The notes below the pieces were generated by a model. It saw nothing but the letters and a program-made list of their open reading frames with translations. It was not told the DNA's origin and searched no databases. Both the position numbers and the translations under genes were made by a program. Below are positions 1 through 14,500 of a stretch of 64,000 bases of DNA, piece after piece (the stretch's first letter is position 1; every line of letters begins with the position of its first letter). The DNA lies in contig NC_134845.1 in the NCBI RefSeq assembly GCF_965363235.1, positions 10,168,101 to 10,232,100 of the forward strand. The letters run 5' to 3'. Origin of the DNA: Mytilus galloprovincialis (lineage: Eukaryota > Mollusca > Bivalvia > Mytilida > Mytilidae).

Positions 1-144
1 TTAAATATGTCAACAGAAATTTTGTTTTTTTTAGTTTTTTTTATTACTTCTAACAGAATATAATGGACACATACATAGTCTAACATATACTATCATAATA
101 AGCAATACAATATCGTCGCTTATCACAAACACAATTTTAACATT

Positions 145-289
145 AAGACAACCACGAGAGCCATCAAAATATTAAGAAAACCACGAGGGCCATAAAAATA
201 TTAGGAAAACCACGAGGGACATCGAAATATTAAGACAACCACAAGGGCCATAAAAATATTGAGACAACCACGAGGGACATGAAAATGTG
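145..289. repeat. 29-bp minisatellite, five units
   Basis: Five imperfect head-to-tail units of 29 bp, with a core resembling ACCACGAGGGCCAT followed by an A-rich tail ending AATATT. The period is constant and units differ by one to four bases. No gene overlaps it. A short minus-strand frame running through the array follows from the periodic sequence and is not credible as coding. Confidence 0.85.
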
Positions 290-3180
290 TGATTGATACC
301 TTTGTATGGAATAATATACAAAATGTGTTCAATAACAATCACCAGCTGATGGCAAAGTAGTCGGACCCATAGCAAAGCCATTACAAAGACATACCGGTCA
401 ACCTGTGACGATGAAAATGCAGGTCATGACCTGCATTGAAGAATCAAATCTCAGGTCATAACGCGTACGAACTTTTTCGAGCTGAATTTCAGTATTTATG
501 GTACATTTTCTTATAATGTATATCAAAGACACCAAAACATCAATGCATGTTCACTTTGTTAAGTCATTTTAAATCTTATTAAATATTGTTTCATTGCACT
601 TTTAAAGATTTTTATAAATTTGTGTAACTCAGTCTTATGTGCTTTACTTTTTGAGATAAAATACTACAATCTTCAAACACTAGAATTTAATGTAATTCTT
701 AAATGTTTGAGACTTTTGACTTTTTATTGAGACTATTGACTATGTAGCCTTTAACCATATTATTTTTAAAGGTATAAAAATAATGAAAAGTTATTTTTCA
801 ATATGTATTTGAATTTTATATTTTTATGATTTAATCTTTTTCACCCGTAAACGTAAATATAAGGAATAATTTTGAATGGTGACAAATAAGGGGAAGTAAC
901 TCTAGTTCAGTTTGTTAACCAATGGTGCAATTTATTTACGACCTAAAGCTAAGGTAATTGGTGTTAATTAACAGTGTGTTTGACACCAAAGCTGTCGTAG
1001 ACGATTCAAATAAATGTGTTAGTAAAGGAGACAAAAGGAGGATATTCATCAAGTTGAATTGATAATCACCCGAATGCGAGTTCAGCTCTAAATTATGATT
1101 ATAATTTAAATTTAAAATCTCTATAAAATGAGAAATGTTATCATATAATTAAAATAATTAAAATTAACGACAAGCTCCTGTATTATAAATGATAATTTTA
1201 TATGATGCCAAAATATTTTTAACCACATTTTCCACTTAAAACAAAGTAAATTTATTACATGATACTGAAACTAAGAATAAGAACTTTGTTTTTAATGACT
1301 GTCTTATTTTTATTTTTAGCTTTTTAATTAGATAAAAGATTCTAGTTTTTATCAATGAAATTCCACATCGCCAGTCAAGAAAATTGATGTTCACTATTAT
1401 GAGATATTTTATCATATTAAAATTGATGCAATATATATTTTTACTTTTTAAAATACATACTTGTTCCTTTTAAAATAATTAAGTAACCTCATTTTAGAAA
1501 ATTAATCTATAACTCTATCCTTTTATAAAAAATAGAATTATATATATATAACTACTATCACTATAGACACTTATTTTGTTTTTGTACAACTTTTAAATAT
1601 TGTATGTTTAAGTTTTAAAACAAAAACAAACAAACAAAAAAAAAACATGTATATAAGACCCTCACATGTAAATACTGCTATGGTGCACGTTTCCTTTATT
1701 ATAATTAAAAATAAAATAAAAAGATACAAAATAAAACAGTCTGTATATATATATAAAAACAACTTATAAATGAAAGAAAACCTCCTACATAGTGTGCTGT
1801 ACATAGTTATCTACATACAACCAGAAAAAAATCTTTCAAAATTTACCCCAAATACTCTAATAATATATATATTAGAGGTGTTCCTATTTAAAGGAAGCTA
1901 ATACAGAGAAGAAGAAGAAGCTGTCAAGTGAAGCCATGCACTTAATGGGTCACTTAATTTGACAGTTTACATAGCTAGATGAACTTCCTGTTCATGGAAG
2001 AATTACGAATTTGCCGGTATTTCAAAGGAATATTACTTATGAAACAATCTCAAGGCTAAGAAATACGGGTGAAATCGGGTCATTTTCGGAATTCCCGGGT
2101 TATTTCAATGACCTGGCCGGTGTTCCGGGTGATCCCTCAGAATTGTGAAAATCTCGGGTCACACCCGCAGAATACGGGTCAGTTGACAGGTATGCAAAGA
2201 ACGTTACTGAAACCGAAAAAGGAATGTGAAATAGTTCACAAAAGTAATGGTTCAATAACTTCACCTCAAGTGTAATAAAGATTGAAACAGCCTATACACG
2301 GCACGAGCAATTAATTCTTGCTTTTATGCGTCAATTGAGACCTATAAATAAACACTGTTTTAAACATTTCTCAGGATAGTTGGTGTATTGTTACAAGGAG
2401 AAAATTAAGATCTTGCAAGGAAATAAGACTAAACGTCTGCAAGCTAGGGTATGAACGTAAGATCTACAAACCATGGGTTTGATGATGCTTCTGTATTTCA
2501 AGTGTCCTGTATCCAGTGACCTATATCTTTCACCAACAAGGCTTAATATGAATAACACTTTCACTAGAAGAGTGATACCCGTTTTCTCGTCGTTTTTGTC
2601 TAGAACACAGAATATGTTTTATGGTGGCATGCAGATGGGATACTTTGCAGATGATTAGCTTATTTCTTGTCAATGATATAGGATCATAAATACGTATTAT
2701 GAAGCCAAATGTTTTTATTTTCTTCTTTAAATATGTGACAACTCTACAACTGACCCTCTCCATCTGATAATCAAGGATAATACAGGGTTAACAATACCAC
2801 AAATTACATAGACATCGTCAGCAATTTCATAGGCGTTTGGGGCTTGGTGAGTTTTTGCCATCAATTTGCATCCTTACTTCGTCATTCGCCTGTCGTAAAC
2901 TTTTTCACACATCGTGTCTGATGAATTAAGCTTTTGATCTAATGTTATCTGAGGTGAATGATCATATATGGTTACCTAGTATACAGTATGTGTTTTTTTC
3001 TCTCCCAGTAAGTCAACAAACATTACCGCCATTGATAGAAAAAGAACTAAATGCATCTTATATCTAGAAAACCCTAATAGAGAAATACTTACAATGTCAA
3101 CAATGCTCCAGATGAAGGATGTCAAGATTTAAATTACCTATCCCCTAATTTCACCATTGTTTTTCAAATTCTCTTTACTG
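290..3180. other. Intergenic, no gene recognised
   Basis: AT-rich sequence with only short open frames of about 60-80 residues that resemble no family I know. A more GC-rich patch at about 2058-2192 repeats GGGT-containing words (CGGGTCA, CCCGGGT, CCGGGTGA) and looks like a degenerate dispersed repeat. There is an (AT)n run near 1541-1550. Upstream exons or regulatory sites of copy 1 could lie here, but nothing in the sequence identifies them. Confidence 0.5.
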
Positions 3181-3189
3181 TCCTAACGA

Positions 3190-3415
3190 CGTTAAATTTT
3201 AATTCGCATTCTCAATTAATTAATTATAATTTGATTCGAATTACAATTTAGAAAGTGTCCATACCACCGTTTAATTCGAATTAACGAAAACACATTTCTA
3301 ATGCATATTGGATAATTGAAAAAAGAGAAATGTATGAACGCGATTATAGCGAATTTGATTCGCATTCGATTCGATTTCAATTCGAATTAATGTACGTGTG
3401 AACAAGGCATTATAC
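3190..3415. repeat. TTCGAATT-rich dispersed repeat
   Basis: The words AATTCG, TTCGAATT and GATTCG recur densely here, with several overlapping palindromes, and the stretch ends in a GTACGTGTGAACAAGGCATT-like tail. The organisation suggests a decayed inverted-repeat element rather than a gene. No clear target duplication was found. Confidence 0.45.
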
Positions 3416-3419
3416 TAAC

Positions 3420-5569
3420 AATCTATACTACCCCTCTCTTCACTTTGCGTCTTCCACAGCTTTCATTTTGATAGCTATGCTGGTAACATTTTAAATTTAT
3501 GTGTCTATATATTAGAAATGAAACATACAGATCGTATCTTGGAACCAGAAGGTAAACAAAACAAAATATCTATGAATATCATATATCTCCCCAAAAGAGG
3601 CGTGGTTTGTGATACAGCTGTTCAAATATTTACAAATTGCAACCTATAATTTAGAGAGGTAGAACACTCCAAAAAATACTTGGGAAGATGGCAGACAGAA
3701 TATTATTGTCCTTATAGCACACAATAAGGAGACATCGATTTAAATTGCACTATTCACGAATATTTTGTCCGTGATATTCTTATTCAAAGATCTCTAGGCT
3801 TCTCTGAAATTACTTAACCAATTCCAACCAAATTTTTGGTGAATGATCTTTAGGGAATCTTATATAAAGTTTGTTTCCCCCGTTTAGTCAGCAAACAAGG
3901 CTACCTTGCATTGCATGACTAAAATTGAATATAAGGGTAAAATGCATAGATTAAAATTGAGAATGGACTATCAATATTTTTCTGGGGCAAAAATTACAGT
4001 TTCATGTTCGTTTTCGCGTTTTTTGTGATTTATATTGTTAGGTAAATATTCTTTAATTGTTTAACTTATTTTAAATTTTATGTGGTGCTTGCTCTTATCC
4101 ATTCGATATTACAAATGATGAAATGATGAACCTCTTATGCTACTCCTCTATTCTAATTTTTTATGATGGTTTTTACGAGCTCAGACTTACTAAGATATTT
4201 TACAGAATGAGAATGATGTATAACTATAATCCGCTATAAATGTGTTTTAATCAAATACAAAGAAGTCAAACATAGGTAGTTCGGATATAAATTATATGTA
4301 TTGCTATTCCGGAATATCATTTACCGTTAATGTTCCGTTATTTAAACTATACTTTCATTATTATAAGTAGGTCAGTTATGTTTACATTTAAATACAACTG
4401 TCACAAGGGTTACTCAATTTTATCGACCCTGACAGATGTCCACAAATGAATACATAAGTATTTCGGACATACAAGTGCACGTATGTTTTATGTTATGATT
4501 TCACCTGGATGAACAAATCAACAAAAACAAGGTATGGCAAAATTATTATTTATAACATGATTCATTGGGGGAGTCACATGATTTGTTTACAATTTTTTAC
4601 ATACCGTTAATTAACAATGCTATCTACATTATGATATCTATAGTACACACTAGACATTGCCCATTCATCTTCGTCCAAATACCCGTTTTAATGCTCAGTA
4701 TAGGTTGTAGGGAGAGATGGCCTTACGCCCCCTTTAACCAATACAATTGGAAACTGCTAAATATTTTATTTTAATTTACTTTTACATTTTACACATTTAA
4801 AAGTCACTGTACCAAAGCAATACACCTGTCAAATGTAAGAAAGTAAGTAAATAAATTATAAAGTTTCTTAGAGGGTGACACTAGTAATTAGGTTACACAA
4901 TTATATACAACCAAACACACAACAATTTCTCCCCAATGACCCCTTTACAACTTATCACAGATAAAAGTAAATATATCACAAATATAATGATCAAATATCT
5001 AATGTAGCCCATTACGATAAATTTGATACACAAACATCTAATCATTAAATGCTTTCATGACTTTATTCCATGCATTAATTGTCTGCCAGGTGTGGGCATT
5101 TTGATTAATAAAAGTAACAGATAAAAAATAAAGTAACGCAACGAAACGAAACGAATGGAGTTAAAATACAGCTATTTATTTGTATGTGCCTTTTTTTTTT
5201 ACATCAATAGACGCAATTATTTGTAAATCAATTTTATATTCGAATGCATAGTCTAAACAATTATTGTCATTTTATCCCCTTTGTCTGACAGATATGCCGT
5301 TTATAGTTTCGAGATTTTAAAGGATTTTATTTTGTACAATTTTCATTAATCGATTTTTTCATTCCTATTTTCCGATTTTGCATCTTGCCTTGTCCCCATT
5401 CTACCGAGGATGTGGGGTTTGTACTTACATTTGTACAGCTGAATAGAGGTACAATTAAACATGGTAAAGACAGCATCCTGCCATAAAAAAAATAGAATGA
5501 TGCTTTAACATGACTTGTTTATGAAACATTTTTATGTATTTGCTTTATTTTAGCTGACAGCTTTCAAGA
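3420..5569. other. Region upstream of SLC49A4-like copy 1
   Basis: AT-rich sequence with no credible coding frame. It should include the promoter and 5' untranslated region of the first transporter gene. No TATA box, initiator or 5' splice structure could be assigned with confidence. Confidence 0.4.
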
Positions 5570-8500
5570 ATGGAAGCCGATCGAGAGCCATTACTTAAGG
5601 ACGACAAAAGCACGGTTTACGATTCAATATATCCGAATCAAGCCATTGTTATCAACACTTCTAACAACACATCAGACGATGATATACTAAAAGACACAGG
5701 CGACAAAGTCGTACATGAAACAAAATTATACAAGAGACGATGGTATATTCTGGTTGTTTTCTCATTGATTGCATTTGCGCAAGGTGGGATATGGAATACC
5801 TGGGGCCCGATAGCAGAGGCCAGCGAGGAGGCGTTTGGTTGGACGGATGGTGACATAGCATTATTTGCCAACTGGGGACCAATTGCCTATCTCATTGCTA
5901 CCTTTCCACTTGCATGGATAATTGATGTAAAAGGTAAATGAAAATCCCTTATTAGCATATTAAAAAATAACAGAGAATTGTATTCTTTGTGTAAAACAAT
6001 ACATGTGAATGTGGCAAGTCTTAAACGTGTCTTATCGTTTGAATGTTTTACACTAGTAAATTTGGGGCCCTTTTATAGCTTGCTGTTCGGTGTGAGCCAA
6101 GGCACCGTGTTGAAGACCGTACTTTGTCCTATAATGGTCTTCTTTTATAAATATTGACTTGATGGAGAGTTCTCTCATTGGCACTCATACCGCATCTTCT
6201 GATAACTACTTAAACGTCTTTATAAGAATGATAAGCGAAACACTTGTTATAAAAAACATTAAAATACTAGTTTTTGCCTTAACTTTATTTTCACCTGACG
6301 ATGCGTCGTGTCTTTCTCAAATTAATGTTTACCATTCATTTTGTTTTTGTATGACAACTAATATTTGTAGGTCTCAGGCCAGCTTGTGTGATATCAACTT
6401 TTCTGGTAGCAGCTGGTGCGGGGGTAAGATGTATAACAGACAATCCTGATTATATCAGCTGGTATGTATGCATATCAAATATATTGTTTTAATTCTGAAT
6501 TAAATGGTGAAAATGAACTAATGCTGGTAAATATATAATTTAATTACCAGTTCTATGTTGTGTACCTCAACTCTGTTTCACAGTTCGCAAACGTTTGACG
6601 AATATAAGTGGGTCTGTTATAAAAAATATATAGTCCTGTTGATTAAACTGATTATCTTACACCTACTAGACTCGTAACGGATATTCCATTTTAGTTCAAT
6701 ATTTTAGGACTGTTAATATTGGACAGTTATTAAATGGACTGGCAGGACCTGTTGCAATGGGAGGTCCACCTGTTTTGTCGGCACTCTGGTTTCCTGCCAA
6801 TGAAAGAACAACAGCTACAGCTATTAACTTGGTATTCAATAATTTAGGACTTGGAGTTTCCTTTATAATAGGTAATATTTTAATGTTTTAATTAATAAGT
6901 ATGACATGCATTGATAATAATCAAAATGTAATCACAGCAGGGATGGTTTTCATAGACTGATGGAACCCTGATGTTGTCAAGAAACTGGATTTTATAGGCT
7001 GTAATTGCTTCATAGTGGTGGGAAATAATTTTGGTTTGATTGATCTGAATGAATATTAAGGCGTTCTCTTATTTTTATATTAGAACAAGGGAGGAAAGAT
7101 TTCGAATTAAAGACTGCTCCTTTTTGTACTAATAAACTTCCTAAACTGCAGAGGTTTGAATTCAAATATTTATGAATACGCAATCACCTGATTTCGATCC
7201 AATTAAATATATCATGTTAACACTAGTCAAAACTAATGCAGACTGTTCCGAACTTTTATATATCGTCTGCATGTTAAAATAGAATAGAATTGGCATGAGA
7301 TTCTGGCTCACTGATTAATGCAATAGCACTGGCTTCAATTGTACATCGTACGTTAGTAATTCAAAATAATGATGGAAGTGGTCTGAATACTTAGAAAACA
7401 CATTTCGGACGGCTGCATGTACGATACCAGTGTTTTACTTGATGTATTGTGTTACAAATAACTAAACATGTTATCATAATATCAAGGTACGTTAAAAGAA
7501 ATGGTCCTACCCAAGGCTTGTTCTTTCTTCAACTCTAAAACCTGATTCTTTTTTGTTACTATACATGTAATTGCAATTGTAAAATTGAGAAGAAACAAAA
7601 AAGTATAATCCATAAAATTTATAAAGTCTCTTTCTTACAGGTCCTTATTTTGTTCCTGACAAACCAGATAAAAGCAATACAACAACCTTTAATACCAGGT
7701 ATGTATTCAAAGTAAAAATTAAGAAAATACATTCAAAATATATGAACTATATTTCTATTTACTCTGACATCTCAAGTTATAGTCTCATATTTAAAGTTTG
7801 CCTTTTCTGTCTTAATTAATTACCTTGAAATATTCTAGTTTCTCTGTGCATAGCCTCCTCTCTATTGTTTTAGAGCTGTTCCAATTTGTAAACTGTAGTT
7901 TTAACTCTTGATTGTTTAATCCATTACATATTTCTCAGTATTACATTTGTAGTTTTCCTACCAAAATTGAAATTTAAAAAAAAAACATCTGAAGAACTTT
8001 TATACGACCATTTTGACGCTTTCTGACAAAGTTGAAATTCAAAGCCACAATTAGCGTGAACCTTGTCATTTGCATGTTCAGGGATTTTTGTAGAAGAGAA
8101 AACTTTTAAGGTATCATTATGATGCAGAATGAATAAAAAACCTATAGTTTGCCAGAGAAAAAAAACTGCAATTGTTCATCAAAATTAAGTGATTTTATTC
8201 TTAAAATACAAGCAGTATATATTAATATACATATATATTGTTTATTCCAAAAGCAATACATCTAATAGCTAACAGTACAGTATATATTATAGTATCCATC
8301 ACATAATACAATTTATTTATTCATTTATACTTTTAACTCAATCTTTCACAATCTTTGAGCATGATATTAATTAATAAAATTTAATACAATTTTGGAACAT
8401 GATATTGACTAATACAATTTTGGAGCATGATATTAACTAATACAATTCATACAATTATGGAGCATGGTATATACACATTAAAGAGTTAATAATTCTTTCA

Positions 8501-11500
8501 GCAATATATAAATACTTTCCAATGTGAAGTTCTTTTATATTACGAACAAATAACAAACGTTTAGTGCTGATGGCCATTAAGAAGGTTTAATATACTTCAT
8601 ATTTAATTGCTATACATAAAGTACTAGCCAAAATGTAATAATATTCCTTTTGTATATACAGTCTGACATATTACAAATTAAAGATTCTAGCTTTTCTATT
8701 TATTTAAAAAAAAAACATTTTGAAAACGAACTATCATAAAAAACGAAAATGAAAAATAATTGACACTTAACAAAACACTTAGCAACTTAAAACCCAACCG
8801 AATGTTGATGTAATGTGATCCCTGAAGGATAAGCAAATGTGACAACATGTGACACATGTTGTGTCACATGTTGTGGGTCACTGATGAGACTTATGTAGAC
8901 GAAACGCGCGTCTTGTGTATCAAATTTTTAGTCTGGTACCTTTGATAATTGGTTATTGTTTTTCTGTTTGTCTTTTTCATTTTTGGCCATGGCGTTGTCA
9001 GTTTCTTTTGGATTTATAAGTTTGACAGTCCCTTTGGTATCTTTCGTCCCTCTTTTAAGTACATAACTCTGTCATATCAAAACTTTGAATTTTTGAAAAA
9101 CTAAGGCGTTTCTACCTCAGAAATAGATTACCTTAGCTGTATTTGGCAAAACTTTTAGGAATTTTTGGTCCTCAATGCTCTTCAACTTCGTACTTTATTT
9201 GGCCTTTTATAACATTTTTGATACGAGCGTCACTGATGAGTCTTTTGTAGACGAAACGCGCGTCTGGCGTAAATATTAAATTTTAATCCTGGTATCTATG
9301 ATGAGTTTATTTGCAACCACTGGGTCGATGCCACTGCTGGTGGAGATTTATTTCCCCGAGGGTATCACCAGCCCAGTAGTCAGCACTTCTGTGTTGACTT
9401 GAGTTATCATTGATATGTTCATAATTATAAACTAACTGTTAACAAACTTTTGAATTTTTGAAAGACTAAGGCTTTTCTACCTCAGGAATAGATTACCTTA
9501 GCTGTATTTGGCAAAACTTTTAGGAATTTTTTGTCCTCAATGCTCTTTAACTTCGTACTTTATTTGGCCTTTTATAACATTTTTGATTCGAGCGTCACTG
9601 ATGAGTCTTTTGTAGTCTGGCATAAATATTAAATTTTAATCCTGGTATCTATGATGAGTTTATCTGTGATGTCACAATCAAGTTATATAAATGTAAACGT
9701 TACTTGCTTATTATCGGTTGATATAGAGAATAAACAAGTCTACAAAGCTAAATCAAATACAACTTGATTATTTTTGTGAGTCCGAATTCAGCTGTTTTCT
9801 GGTTTGATCTTCACCAGAAACGCTCAAACCCCAGGTTTGAGCGTGTCACAGCCAGGGATGCGTTAATATGCTGAAACTTTAGTAGTTATATGACAAAACA
9901 GACCTAAACAGAATAGCCAAATTCATCATAGGTAATTTTTTACCAGAGGGAATTAGAAAAAAACTTCAAACCTCGACTGTCACACAAGTATTCGTTAAAC
10001 AGACATTTCGAAGACTCCTTAAATGACATTGCCTCAGTTATACCCGCCATATATAGCATTAACAATATTTCACCATTTTTACTATACCTTTTAAAATGTA
10101 GGGGATTTACATTGGACATTTTTGTCTAAAGGGATAGTCCAAATTCAGTATCACTAATGATTATTACAAGTCACAGTCGAATGTAAAACATTTTCGACTC
10201 GCACCTGTCTTTGATAGTCGTGTTCTTATATGAATGCAAAAGGAATGGAACATAGTCTTTGTTGGTTGTGAATATTCTTATTGGTTAGTTGATTTTTCAC
10301 TTCCTTTTATCTTATATATTTTTACTTTGTTAAAATTTGAATACATATACATTGTACATACATTTCTCTGGCTTGATGTTCTGTAGTCAACTTTGCAGAG
10401 CGTAGCCTTATAGTGCTAAAACTTACATTTCAGTAAAGTTGCTTCGGCACATTGTTGTATCCCAATACACTTATATCTGTATTCGTTAATAGCTACAATC
10501 TTGTCTTCCATTATAGTACTACTGATAACCAAAGTATATGGTACAACATTAGTCAGATCAATGGTAGGTATGACATTAAACATAGGGTACCATGCAGGCA
10601 ACACAATTGGGGAACATAGATTAAATTCGAAAAACAAAATTTGAAAAAATAATATCATTTACATTTCCTTAATGTGTATAATGCGTGTCTAGCTACTTTC
10701 AGTGGAGTGAAATGTTTTATACGGGCATACTGCCTCAAATTTGTTTCTATAATATACCAAAGACTATTGTTGTCCAGCCAAGAGATTTATTTTCTAGTTG
10801 GTACGAAACATTTTATATCAATTTATATGTGATAAATGAAATATAGTAAATATTTTAATTACATCTGAAGTCGATAGCTGGTGTATTTGTTTTTACATTT
10901 AAACGCGTTTTTTTTTTTTGCACATATATACTCGTAATATGTTAAAATCGTCCGTCCGGCAAATTTGCTCTTTAAAATGACATTCCTTGCCATGATTTTG
11001 ATATTTTGCTGTATTTATGTTCAGTTCGAATTAATTTATTAATATAGAAGCAAGAATTCATAAAGAGAGAGCAGAAATTATGAAACTTATGTATTGGGGT
11101 AAGTATTGACACATAACTATCTTAAGACAGAAACATGTTAAGAAAATATGTATCTTTTGACATCATGATCATGATTAAAATATGAAATTATCTTAGTATT
11201 ATACTAATTGTTTTTTTAATATGATGCATAGCGACCAAAGTGTACGCAGTTTCTTATTTACGTTATGCTTTGGAACTCCACATGTTTTTGATTGAATCCA
11301 TTGAATAAGTAAGATGTAGTATAACATATAAAGTTAGGAGTTAATCTTTTGTTTTATCTGCATTCCAGTGAAAAAGATTCAGAAACGTGCAATTTATTGA
11401 AATTTGATAATTTGTTTCAATTCTGTTATGTTTTACCCGACGAAGGTGACTCATTTTATAATAACATAGGATTCAAAGAACATGTTTAGTGGTTTTGGCT

Positions 11501-14500
11501 AATGGAAATGAGCTGCAGAAGAATCAATCAAATATTTCATTTTTTATGAAGAAATTTGTATAAAGACATCACATATAAACCTTTCTTGTTTATAAAATAT
11601 GATGATGAACAAAGGCAACAGCAGTTTACCGCTGTTCAATAGCCAATAGTTCGATACTATGGTCTAGATGAATGCATAGCAGGAGACGCTTTATCTTAGC
11701 CACGCACGCAGCATCTCTCCTTTTTGAGTTCATGATATTCTGTCACTATTTGGTTTACCTAAATTTGTATCTTCTATATGGATATTTGAGATGTTACTAA
11801 CGGTACACTGCTGCTGGCTGTAATCTATATAATATATATTTTTTTCACAGAATGTGGTTTAGCAGTATTAGTCTTTCTGCTAGTGTTGGTATACTTTCCA
11901 AACAAACCAAAACTTCCGCCCTCTATATCAGCTTCAGCAGAAAGAGTAGACTTTAAAAGTGGGGTTAAACAATTATTCAGGTAAGATTGAAAAAGCACCG
12001 GAATTAATTTATGGTCAGCACACTTATAGAAATGGTTCATATTTCTCAAAGACTTCAGGGAATTTCTATATAAAATTTACATCCAGAAAAATGCAGACCT
12101 TTTAATTCATTGAAAACTATTCGGATTTTTTTCAGCAACTTTGTAAATAAATATCTTATATGTTTATTGATTGTCACATTAAACAGGCAGTAATGTACCA
12201 ACTTAAATATTTTGTGTAGAAATGGCAAGTTTTGGTTGATAGGACTGACATACGGAGTGTCATTGGGTGTCTATGGGTGTTGGCAAAGTGTTCTAGATGT
12301 TATCCTCAAACCTCATAATATATCAGAGGTAAGTTGTTCTCAGACTTATTGACCTTATTAAATTATCAATATTGATGTTCAAATATTACTCAATAGTTTT
12401 TGATTTACACATTAGAAATCATAACAACAATAGTAGTATGTATGATCAAATGAAATATTAAAAACAGTAAAAATAAATTGAAACAAGCAATATGTAATCA
12501 ACTACAAATGTATAAAAAATGCATGCAAATAAGAGTAATTTTAAATGTACGTGGCATTAACTCAATATTTAGATAAATCATCGTGAAATAGTTGGTGGAA
12601 TAAGGCACGGGTGAGACTAAAAGAACTAATATTGTTATCATTTATCCATTGCAATTTGTTGGTCTTTATTCACTGGAACGTGAACCCGAACGTCATTTTG
12701 TTGCAGGAACAAGCTGGTTGGTTAGGATTTTATTCTTTATTAGCAGGATGCATTGTAACGTTAGCTATCGCAAGGTAGGTGTAAAGACAGATTCCTTAGT
12801 CATAAATAGATAATTGTAAAATAAAAATATATAATTGTTTAATCGCTTGCGTTTGTATGAAATTCTTCGAACATATCAGCTACTCTGCATTCTGTATTGG
12901 GAGGTTTATAATAATACTATAAGTCATTTCCTCGAGTGCTCACTCTGCCAAAAGATTCATACTGTTACTCACGACTACTAGTTTACATAATATTATTCAG
13001 AAAACGTGTTGATCTATTGATCTCAGAACGAACTGTATGCTTTGCATATTACACAAGTTTAGAATGCAAGTCCAATACAATAATAAAGTTGTAAGTTCAT
13101 TACTAATATGTAATTGAAATTTGATATGCATACAAATATGTTGTTAGATTCTCCATTTCAGTATCATGTATGAAGGAACAGTTTATTGGTTCCTTTTGTA
13201 TACTTGGAAAAATATATCAATTGAATTCACTCGGAAAATGTGGGATGTAAATTTTAGTACAGAATGAGATCACAGTAACTAGTCTCTTACAAATGCATTC
13301 TTTTATTAGTATAATTATGCTAACTCGAAACTCATATGATTAAAAATAAATAAGGAGTGATTGGCTTCCAAAAATTTGTCTAGTAACAGAACGTCTGTCT
13401 CTTTTTGATATTTTTGTTTCATCTTTGAACAGATTTGCTGATGTATTTTCAAAACACATGAGATTGTTTTTACTGTTTCTCTATGTTGGTGCTGCCGGGT
13501 CTTTAGTATGGTTTACATTCCTTATACAGGGAACTATTCCTAATTCTCAAAGTAAGTATCTTTTTATGCTTTCAACTTCGTACTTTATTCGGCTTTTCGT
13601 TTTTTTATTCGAGCGTACTGATGAGTCTTTTGCAGACAAAACGCACGGCAGTCCTTAAAAATAAAAGGTCAATCCTGGTATCTGTGATGCGTTCATTTCA
13701 TGAAATACGAAACGTTTATTAAAATAGGAAAACTAAAAATTATCATTTTTAGTTCACAATATCTTTAAATGATGGCTGTTGTCGAGAGAGTTTTTTGTTT
13801 GGTATTTTTACTTAAAGGTATCAGGACTATTAAATATACTATGATGTATAAGTGTTTAAAAACATATTATAGACTCTGTATCTACATATATTTTAAGAAC
13901 TTTTAAGATATAGTACTCATTAATCTTCTTTTATCTCATTGTTTGTATTGTATTATGATTATTGATGTTGTCATGTTTATGACCTATTGGCACATAATTG
14001 GAAATAAGATATCTTCTTCGATACACTATAAGAAAAGAAAAACGTAAGAATTGTTTTAGATAGCTTACCATACCCGTAACAAGTATGATAAGTAACAAGT
14101 TAAAAAAAATATTGAATGTCAAACAATGAATATTAAAATGAATCATAATTACAAACTGTTTGATTCAGTAAGAAATAGTATGAAGGCCTTTAACATACTT
14201 ACTCATGTGTCTGCGATGGAATCAATGTTTTTAGCAATAGCAAGATAACTTGAGTGAGAATACGTTAAAAATACAAAACTGTTCTGGTTGTATTCATCCG
14301 GAACTCTTATGCAATACCTAATGTAGAGTCACCATTGATTAAGGGTGTTATATAGCTGAACATATGCTAAATAGGTTGAAGTGAATTTGTAAAATTAGGG
14401 ATTTTGTGACATCTTGAAAATTTAGGGGTTATGTATAATCACTGAACTGATTAGAGATTTTATAAAGTCACTGAAATGATTATAATTTTGTTTTACAGAA